A stretch of DNA of 39,315 bases from the NCBI GenBank assembly GCA_009773755.1, contig WSZJ01000011.1:1-39315 (forward strand). Reading direction: 5' to 3'. Below are positions 33,930-39,315 of the stretch, piece after piece (the stretch's first letter is position 1; each line of letters starts with the position of its first letter). A program made the position numbers and the translations under genes. The notes beneath the pieces were generated by a model. That model ran no database searches and had not been told where the DNA came from. It saw nothing but the letters and a program-made list of their open reading frames with translations. The DNA comes from Planctomycetota bacterium (GTDB lineage Bacteria > Planctomycetota > MHYJ01 > WSZJ01).

Positions 33930-34139
33930 ATGGGCTCGAAAAGGAACGATCAGATGCGCGAGGCTCAGGCATTCCAGAAGTCCGTGGCTTCCTCCGTCGC
34001 CAAGGTGAAGGCGATGCCCCCCTGGATGCACCTGAGCGCCTGGGTAATCGAAGAGACCAAGGGGCCCGAGGCATCCAAGCGGTCGCCGCATTCACCACCG
34101 AAGACTCCTGCCACGCCAGCGACGAAGGGGCGGAAGTAG
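33930..34139 (+). CDS. Small basic protein of unknown function, last gene of the NTase-HIT operon
   Basis: A 69-residue Lys-rich protein: MGSKRNDQMREAQAFQKSVA, a predicted amphipathic helix, then a Pro/Thr/Lys tail ending KTPATPATKGRK. GGAG lies 7 nt upstream and the gene follows the HIT gene by 31 nt; a terminator follows at once. Composition resembles a nucleic-acid-binding or histone-like tail, but no family is recognised. Confidence 0.6.
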   Translation: MGSKRNDQMREAQAFQKSVASSVAKVKAMPPWMHLSAWVIEETKGPEASKRSPHSPPKTPATPATKGRK

Positions 34140-34143
34140 CCCC

Positions 34144-34160
34144 GCGGGAACCCGCTTTTT
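34144..34160 (+). terminator. Intrinsic terminator closing the HTH-NTase-HIT operon
   Basis: GCGG and CCGC pair around GAAC, followed directly by TTTTT, four bases after the stop of the small basic gene. A short but well-formed stem and U-tract. Confidence 0.6.
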
Positions 34161-34246
34161 CGAACCGGTCCCGTATCCCCAGATGGTTCGTCGGCGCGCC
34201 AGGAGATCGTCAGTAGCCTGCTTGCCAGTCATCACTTCGGAGAACG

Positions 34247-34370
34247 CGGCGTGACGTGTCGAGCGGGACGCGGTCGGCGCCGCGACGAGCCACGAGATGT
34301 GGGTCGAGTCCTGGGGAGGCGGCACGCACCGGTACAACCATCCTGAACTTCTCCCTTTCTCGCGCCCTTT
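34247..34370 (+). pseudogene. Fragment of an amidase-type FN3-like repeat
   Basis: Translated in the amidase frame the segment reads DAVGAATSHEMWVESWGGGT, closely parallel to DAVGGATNHEVWVEYWDGGA near the end of the intact amidase 3.4 kb to the left. DNA identity is obvious for about 80 bp (34263-34345) and fades on both sides. It has no start, stop or signal peptide of its own, so it is a relic of a second amidase or of a partial duplication. Confidence 0.75.
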
Positions 34371-34413
34371 CTTTCCTCCTCCCTGCTGCGGCCAGTGCGC
34401 TACCATTTCCTCA

Positions 34414-35580
34414 ATGGCAAAGCAGAGAAATGACTCTCCGGCGGCTATCGGCCGGCCCGTGAGCCAACCTGGGATCTGGGAGGCGGTGCGCGACTTCGTG
34501 CCTTCTGATCGCACACCGCTTCTGGAGGAGTGCATCCGGGCGGTTCAAAACCTTCCGGGCGTGGATGCGTGGAGGCCTCCAGATCCATATCATTTGCGCA
34601 TCATTCCCTTTGACGCGATTCGCTGGGGGCTGCCCCAGACGTTCCTCAAAAACGTCCCGTCGCTCCGTGAGCTGCGAGAAGCCATCGGCAGCCAAATCGG
34701 AAACGGTCTTCCACCGAAAGAGAGCGACCTGTCCGAAGCAAACGCCGCGGCGTTGATGTTGGCGCTCGGAGCCGACAAGATCGAAAGAATCGAGAAGGAC
34801 GAGAACAAGACGCCCGATTTTCGCGTCTGGTGGAGCGCCGATGTCGTGGAGCTGGAAGTAACTCGCGCAGACCGGAAGCAGACGCTCATCAATTGCAACG
34901 CCGCCGTCGAACGATTGAGAAGTGAAATTCGGTCGTTCGGCCGTCCCTTCGACGTCGTCATTCATGTCGCAGATATCTGGAACAGTCGCGACTGTGACCA
35001 AATCAAGATTTCCGCTCGTGATTGCCCCTGCGGGGAGACGAGAGGGGAGAACGGCAGGTGGCGAGTCAGGATTGTGGCACCGAATCTGGAAGGAAGCTGC
35101 GACATCGCTGGTTCTGATCATTCCCCAGGGTGGTGGGCAGGTGCGGATGGTGCCCGTCTCTTCTCGGCCTCACAAATGGTTGGCGTTCCCGACCCGGGCT
35201 CGTCGCAACCGCAGATCAGAATCCAGTACTGCATACCCCTGAAGGCGTACATGAACACCGCTGCAAACAAGGCCGACCACTTTCAGGGCTCGCGAAAGAG
35301 GCCATTCCTGATGGCTCTGGACGTCACTGCGTTGCCGGGAGCCTTTGAGTCGTTTGCCAGAGATCTCCCTGAATACTTGATGGGCTGGCCACGTGTCTCA
35401 GGTGTGATTCTTGTCCGCGGACCGGACCTCCTAGTTGGCCAAGTTATTCAAGTCGGGTGGCAATGGAGACTCTTCGACAACGACTACGCAGACAATCCCC
35501 TGCCGGTCGGCATGACCGCAAGAATTGCCAACGAACCAAAGAGAAAGGTGTATGAACTGACGACAGGCTCTCCAACCTGA
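34414..35580 (+). CDS. PD-(D/E)xK-nuclease-like protein of unknown function
   Basis: A 388-residue protein. After a helical N-terminus, residues around 130-165 read ADKIERIEKDENKTPDFRVW and then VVELEVTRA. TPDF plus ELEVT give the Asp and the ExT/K-like end of a PD-(D/E)xK restriction-type nuclease core, though the catalytic Lys is not certain. The rest is mixed alpha/beta. The ATG is chosen from a TACCAT hexamer 7 nt upstream and the absence of better starts; there is no ribosome site. Its place between defence-like genes suggests a restriction or abortive-infection role, by inference. Confidence 0.65.
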   Translation: MAKQRNDSPAAIGRPVSQPGIWEAVRDFVPSDRTPLLEECIRAVQNLPGVDAWRPPDPYHLRIIPFDAIRWGLPQTFLKNVPSLRELREAIGSQIGNGLPPKESDLSEANAAALMLALGADKIERIEKDENKTPDFRVWWSADVVELEVTRADRKQTLINCNAAVERLRSEIRSFGRPFDVVIHVADIWNSRDCDQIKISARDCPCGETRGENGRWRVRIVAPNLEGSCDIAGSDHSPGWWAGADGARLFSASQMVGVPDPGSSQPQIRIQYCIPLKAYMNTAANKADHFQGSRKRPFLMALDVTALPGAFESFARDLPEYLMGWPRVSGVILVRGPDLLVGQVIQVGWQWRLFDNDYADNPLPVGMTARIANEPKRKVYELTTGSPT

Positions 35581-35689
35581 ACGGTCATCCCTTCGCCAGA
35601 TGCTCGGCCTGACACCACCGCTCCCGACCTTTCAACATTTTCGCCGACAGGACTTCCGTAACCGCCTCGGTCGCCCGCCTCCCCAGCTT

Positions 35690-36178
35690 CCGCCACCGAC
35701 TTGCGCAGCAATTCGACTTGCGCCGCGCCGGTCTGCAATTCGAGGGACCTGTCCTATGCGGCCACGGCCTAGCCCCAGCGTTCCAGCCGCGCGAGGGCGC
35801 GGGCGTCGTGGAGGACTGCGCGGTCGACCGCGGGGGAGATGTGACTGGCGGATTTCGCGAGGACCCCTCGAGGTTGTCTATGGCGCAGCGGTACGAGGGG
35901 CGCGAATCGCCGTGGCGAGCTTCCCGGTCGCCGAGGCAGCGGCTGCCGCTGGCGCGGACGCGGCGGACTTCGATGAGGTCGGAGGTTCTTAGGAGGATCG
36001 CGTCGTAGGCGGCGAGCGCATCAGGAATGGGCCGGCGCTGACGCACTCGCTCGCCTGCGAGGTAAAGTTCGTGCGTTGCCTCGGCCTCCCGGAGATTCCC
36101 GCGGGGGTTCGGCAGAAGCGCCGCTGCTCCTGCCGGTCGCGGTCGCGCAGCTGCTGCTTCGCCACACCTGGCACCCAC
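35690..36178 (-). pseudogene. Decayed copy of the TPR gene found at the right edge
   Basis: On the minus strand the segment AAYDAILLRTSDLIEVRRVR matches AAYDAILLKHPDLIEARRAR of the intact TPR protein, and RCLGDREARHGDSRPSYRCA matches RCLGDWEARNGDPRPAYRRA. After that the frame shifts and a block is deleted. LARLERWG then appears in a different frame, and DRSLELQTGAAQVELLRKS follows a TAG stop that replaces a Tyr. Several independent lesions make this a clear pseudogene. The 689-bp gap around it holds no other gene I can support. Confidence 0.8.
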
Positions 36179-36256
36179 TTGGCGATCGCGGGTAGCGCCA
36201 GAACAGTCCGGTCAAGCCGAGTGTGAGCGAGTTACGAATCGCTCCGGTCACGCGTG

Positions 36257-36262
36257 ATAGAA
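36257..36262 (+). promoter_or_regulatory. TAGAAT -10-like box directly before a GTG start
   Basis: TAGAAT ends six bases before the GTG of the membrane-protein gene, with no ribosome site in between. Spacing suits a leaderless message. No strong -35 box is seen. Confidence 0.35.
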
Positions 36263-36269
36263 TTCGCCC

Positions 36270-37409
36270 GTGCGCCTGCACTCAACCGCCGAATCTGCCG
36301 AGCGCGGCGAGTTCAGCCTTCTTGCGCTTTTCGAGACCCTCTTCGCCTGCTCGGCTGCAGTCATTGTCGCCATTCACTCTCGCAGCCTCGACCACTACGC
36401 TGTCGCGTGCGTGCTGGCTCCCTTTCTGCTGCTCAGAACTGAACGGTCAACCCGGCTTGGTTTAAGACTATTCTCCTCGATGTTCGTCGGGCCGGCATCG
36501 CCGAACGAAACTGCGCCCCGCCTGAGTTGGGGACAGGCCATTCAGGTTGTGCTTGCGTACCCTGTGTATCTCGCAATCATGGCCGCGCTGATTGCCCTCC
36601 TCGCTGTGTGGAGTGTCATCTGCAAGGTTGTGGCGACTCTTCTGGGCGCTTTCACGTCGCCTGTCGCAACCCTCGAGGCAATCCCTCGAAATTGGTATCG
36701 CGTCGCCATGTGCGTCGACGCGCTGCATCCGCCCGAGTTGGTTCCAGGGCTCGAGCTGAGCGGCATTGGCGCGGGATTCAGGTTCCGCGACGTGGTGCCC
36801 TCGATGACAAACGGCACTTCCTGGCTGCAGCGGTTTCTAGCAGCCGTCCTAGTGTGCATTACAGCACTCGCCTGGCTACCGGCCGTGTTGTACCGGTACT
36901 CGTTGAAGGCTACGTCGATCTTTTACGCCCCGCTCGTCTGGGTGGTCCGCAGCGCAACGAGCAAACACTTGCTGGACCTAGAGGACATCGCGCATTCCGC
37001 GCCCGAGAAGGCAAAGCGGGTCTACTCACTCATCGTCATTGTGATCACCATTGTCCCAATCCTCCTGTACTCGTGGTGGGCCAACCTCGTGCACGGTTGG
37101 GAGAGCCACATCGATCCCTCCTTCCTAAGACACTTTGTCTTCGTCCGCTTTGAAATCGACTTGTGGCACGTCGCCCGCTTTGCGGGTGCAATCCTCACGC
37201 TAGGACTGTACTTCTTCGCGGACTGGGCCCACCGGCGAAGCGCGCACGGAAGTCCGTGCCCGCCGGGCGTCTTCAAGGAAGTCGTGCGAACGGTGACGCT
37301 CGTGCGGGGATTGATCACCCTCTACGTCCTCGCCTGCGGACTATGGGTCCTCTGGCCGATCTTCAAGATTGTGAAGCTGCCGGCCATCGGTCGAGTCTTC
37401 CCTTGGTAA
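36270..37409 (+). CDS. Polytopic membrane protein of unknown function
   Basis: A 379-residue protein with about eight hydrophobic segments, among them LLALFETLFACSAAVIVAI near the N-terminus, VVLAYPVYLAIMAALIALLAVW, VYSLIVIVITIVPILLYSWW and ITLYVLACGLWVLWPIF near the end. A hydrophilic loop at about 130-190 carries conserved-looking charged and aromatic residues. The start is a GTG. I recognise no transporter or enzyme family. It sits among accessory genes, so a membrane effector of a defence system is one guess, without direct support. Confidence 0.7.
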   Translation: MRLHSTAESAERGEFSLLALFETLFACSAAVIVAIHSRSLDHYAVACVLAPFLLLRTERSTRLGLRLFSSMFVGPASPNETAPRLSWGQAIQVVLAYPVYLAIMAALIALLAVWSVICKVVATLLGAFTSPVATLEAIPRNWYRVAMCVDALHPPELVPGLELSGIGAGFRFRDVVPSMTNGTSWLQRFLAAVLVCITALAWLPAVLYRYSLKATSIFYAPLVWVVRSATSKHLLDLEDIAHSAPEKAKRVYSLIVIVITIVPILLYSWWANLVHGWESHIDPSFLRHFVFVRFEIDLWHVARFAGAILTLGLYFFADWAHRRSAHGSPCPPGVFKEVVRTVTLVRGLITLYVLACGLWVLWPIFKIVKLPAIGRVFPW

Positions 37410-37454
37410 AGTGCGGCCACGTTCGGGTCACGGATCGTCGCCGCGCCCCTTCAT

Positions 37455-37603
37455 CGCTTCTTCGATGCATGAACATGAAAAGATGGGATAAGAAGGCCGA
37501 ACTCCGCTCGCGAAGCGAGCTTCTCCCCATCGATCCGGAAGCTCACCACGAGGTGAGGCGAGCGGCTCGCGACCGCAGAGAACCGATGCATCGAGAAGAA
37601 GTT
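37455..37603. repeat. Gene-free element bounded by a near-perfect inverted repeat
   Basis: CTTCTTCGATGCAT at the left is mirrored by ATGCATCGAGAAGAAG at the right, 149 bp apart outer ends, with a two-base difference. Inside is a smaller hairpin GCTCGC-GAA-GCGAGC. A 49-codon open frame (37469-37618, starting MNMKRWDKKAELRSRSELLP) fits across it but lacks a ribosome site. It could be a small non-autonomous transposon (MITE-like), a structured RNA or a leader of the next gene. Confidence 0.45.
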
Positions 37604-37632
37604 GTCCTCGGCAGTTGAGGTGGAGGTACTAG

Positions 37633-38460
37633 ATGGACGACGCGAATTCCGGCTACTCAAACGCGGCTCTGCGAGACCTGAACGCGCACGAGATCAATGC
37701 CAATCCGGCCGTGTCACGCCCCTGCACTCTTTGCCGGAGCGGGCAGGTTCCGACTGTAGGCAGTTACGCCTCGACGATGTGGCATTTTGAGCGCGTCCTA
37801 GGCGCGTTTCCTCGACCTCGCTCGCAGGCAAAGTGTCTGGTCCTCTTCGAGGAACCTGGGAAAAATGTTCGCTTCACAGCATGTAGTCCCTTGGTCGATC
37901 CCAGACAGCTGAAGGTCGGAGAACATCGGTACTTCTGTTTGACTCCGATGGCTTGGGAGAACCTGAAGCTTCCCGGGCGTCCGCGGTGGCCAGATGAGGA
38001 GACTGCGCCGGAGTTCCTCAGGAGGTATTTTCGCGCGAGCCCCTGGAAATGGTCCTACGACGGCATGATCGCGTTCTTCTTGTGGCTGCTGAGGCCGGCG
38101 GATGCGTACGTCACCAACGTGGCCAAGTGCTACTTCAAGGGGCAAGGGAGTGATGTTTTCGAAACGTGCGCGGATGCTCACCTCGCTCGGGAGTTCGAGT
38201 TGTTCGGGCCCGATCTGGTTCTGTCCTTCACGTCGGAATTCAACACGGAACGCTTCCGTCGCGTTTCGGCATCCAGGTCGATCGCGCTGCTGCAGTTGTA
38301 CCACCCTGCGGCGTGGGGGCACGTCAAGCCTGCGCACAAGATCGAACGGCTTCTCGGTGAGGTGAAGCGGAATCAGAGAAGTCTCGCTTCGTTGGGTATC
38401 GATGTGGAAGAGCTGAGCAGCGAATGGCGCGGTAACTCAGCGCGCGCGCTCCAAGCGTAG
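37633..38460 (+). CDS. Uracil-DNA-glycosylase-superfamily protein with Fe-S type cysteines
   Basis: A 275-residue protein. VLFEEPGKN is the motif-1 region, YVTNVAKCYF and the following block the usual centre, FGPDLVLSF the strand before motif 2, and LYHPAAWG the terminal His motif of UDG family 4/5-like enzymes. Four cysteines stand where those families bind a [4Fe-4S] cluster: Cys31, Cys34, Cys166 and Cys179. An insert of about 50 residues (85-135) between motif 1 and the centre is unusual. GGAGG lies 7 nt before the ATG. It may repair uracil in DNA or act on phage DNA. Confidence 0.8.
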   Translation: MDDANSGYSNAALRDLNAHEINANPAVSRPCTLCRSGQVPTVGSYASTMWHFERVLGAFPRPRSQAKCLVLFEEPGKNVRFTACSPLVDPRQLKVGEHRYFCLTPMAWENLKLPGRPRWPDEETAPEFLRRYFRASPWKWSYDGMIAFFLWLLRPADAYVTNVAKCYFKGQGSDVFETCADAHLAREFELFGPDLVLSFTSEFNTERFRRVSASRSIALLQLYHPAAWGHVKPAHKIERLLGEVKRNQRSLASLGIDVEELSSEWRGNSARALQA

Positions 38461-38476
38461 CGGTCCCGAAACCGCT
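38459..38476. terminator. Hairpin between convergent UDG-like and TPR genes
   Basis: AGCGGT and ACCGCT form a 6-bp stem around CCCGAA, overlapping the UDG-like stop codon. No strong T-tract, so only a moderate candidate. Confidence 0.4.
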
Positions 38477-38511
38477 TGAAATGCGGCGGTCACTTGGCTG
38501 CGGAAGTCGAG

Positions 38512-39315
38512 TTAATTGCGTCGGTCGACAGCGGCTCGCCGAAGAGACTCGACCTGCGGGCTGCCGGGCTCGAGCTCGAGAGAGCGGTCGTATGCGCGAA
38601 TCGCCTCGTCCCAGCGTTCCAGCCGGGCGAGGGCGAGGCCGCGGTTGGCGTGAAAGAGCCAGTGGCGGTCGTTGAGGCGGAGGGCTTCGTCGAAGTCGGA
38701 GAGGGCGGATTCGAAGAGAGCGGGGGTTTTGTCGAGTTCGGCGAGGATGCGGCGCATGTTGCCGCGGTTGTTGAAGACTTCGGCGGTGGGGTGGGCGAGG
38801 GCTGTCGTGTAGTCGGCGATGGCGCGGCGGCAGGAGTCGCGGGGGTCGGCGCCGCGGGCGAGGTCGGCCTGGGCGAGAGCGTCGTGGAGGAGGGCGCGGT
38901 CGAGGGCGGCGGAAATGTAGTTCGGAGATTTCGCGAGGACGGCGTCGAGGTCCTCTATGGCGCGGCGGTACGCGGGGCGCGGATCGCCGTTGCGGGCTTC
39001 CCAGTCGCCGAGGCAGCGGCCGCCGTTGGCGCGGGCGCGGCGGGCTTCGATGAGGTCGGGGTGTTTCAACAAGATCGCGTCGTAGGCGGCTTGCGCGGCG
39101 CGGTAACGCGGAGAAGGGTCGGTCCCCTGCTGCTGATCGCGCTGGCCCCAGGAGAGCAGGACGGCGCCGCGATTGATGGCGGCCTCGACGCAATCGGGGT
39201 TGAGTTCTAGCGCGCGTTCGAAATCCGCCATCGATTGCCGGTAGTCGTCCTGCGGGTCGCCGGCGCGGATCCAAGCGGCGCGGCCGCGGCCCAGGCGCGC
39301 GCCGCCGCGGACGAC
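38512..39315 (-). CDS. TPR-repeat protein, 5' end beyond the window (partial)
   Basis: At least 267 residues in a frame open to the right edge. Tetratricopeptide-like repeats are plain: ADFERALELNPDCVEAAINR, YRRAIEDLDAVLAKSPNYIS and LARLERWDEAIRAYDRSLEL near the C-terminus. In similar genomes such arrays form the tail of Ser/Thr protein kinases or stand-alone scaffold proteins; the missing N-terminus would decide. A decayed copy of this gene lies about 2.5 kb to the left on the same strand. Confidence 0.88.
   Translation of the reverse strand, partial: VVRGGARLGRGRAAWIRAGDPQDDYRQSMADFERALELNPDCVEAAINRGAVLLSWGQRDQQQGTDPSPRYRAAQAAYDAILLKHPDLIEARRARANGGRCLGDWEARNGDPRPAYRRAIEDLDAVLAKSPNYISAALDRALLHDALAQADLARGADPRDSCRRAIADYTTALAHPTAEVFNNRGNMRRILAELDKTPALFESALSDFDEALRLNDRHWLFHANRGLALARLERWDEAIRAYDRSLELEPGSPQVESLRRAAVDRRN

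Noticed and set aside
34297-34413. Upstream in-frame extension of the PD-(D/E)xK-like gene starting at MWVESWGG
   Set aside because: This part is the amidase relic read in its old frame, so it is unlikely to belong to the new gene.
37469-37618. 49-codon frame before the UDG-like gene as a separate CDS
   Set aside because: No ribosome site, lies inside the inverted-repeat element and has no recognisable features; noted only within that element.
1-39315. CRISPR arrays, insertion sequences, rRNA operons
   Set aside because: No regularly spaced repeats, transposase motifs or rRNA-like sequence were seen on either strand.

Overview
A 39.3 kb window of high-GC bacterial chromosome with about 30 recognisable protein genes, several broken genes and no rRNA, tRNA, CRISPR array or transposase that I can see. 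The style is that of Planctomycetota or a close relative: many ECF sigma factors, a ZAS-type anti-sigma factor, secreted proteins of unknown function, Asp-box and Ig-like/FN3-like repeats, TPR arrays and a CFI-box C-terminus. This assignment is an inference from gene style; no marker gene proves it.

Left part (1-14.3 kb), mostly housekeeping and envelope genes. It holds an FKBP-OYE pair, an Asp-box exported protein, a Bax-inhibitor-1 membrane protein, and a minus-strand run of ECF sigma factor, anti-sigma factor, zinc peptidase and SGNH hydrolase. It also holds an HtrA-like protease without a signal peptide, a flavoprotein plus Fe-S partner, a secreted alpha/beta hydrolase and a geranylgeranyl-reductase-type flavoprotein.

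Middle part (14.3-23 kb). A two-gene secreted operon encodes a small exported protein and a matrixin protease with a 23-proline linker and CFI-box tail, closed by a clear terminator. Then comes the threonine operon on the minus strand (hom-thrB-thrC plus an RlmI-type methyltransferase). It is led by a sigma70-like promoter, a SAM-I (S-box) riboswitch and an intrinsic terminator abutting the hom start. A VapBC-type toxin-antitoxin pair lies just upstream.

Sigma-fusion array (22.7-27.7 kb). Two long tandem paralogues each join an ECF sigma factor, one transmembrane helix and a chain of carboxypeptidase-regulatory-like (Ig-fold) domains. The collapsed remains of a third copy follow. All three share a sequence element upstream of the start. 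This is the strongest candidate for an unusual system: a sigma factor physically tied to an extracytoplasmic sensor or adhesin.

Right part (29-39.3 kb). A further ECF sigma factor is divergent from an exported N-acetylmuramoyl-L-alanine amidase with FN3-like repeats. After it comes an accessory island (31-38.5 kb) that is visibly less GC-rich. It contains a nuclease-like gene broken by one in-frame stop, an HTH-nucleotidyltransferase-HIT-hydrolase operon, a PD-(D/E)xK-like protein, a polytopic membrane protein and an Fe-S type uracil-DNA-glycosylase-like protein. Two degraded copies of neighbouring genes are embedded in it: an amidase fragment, and a TPR pseudogene related to the intact TPR gene at the right edge. 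The island looks like a site of repeated insertion and duplication, possibly a defence island.
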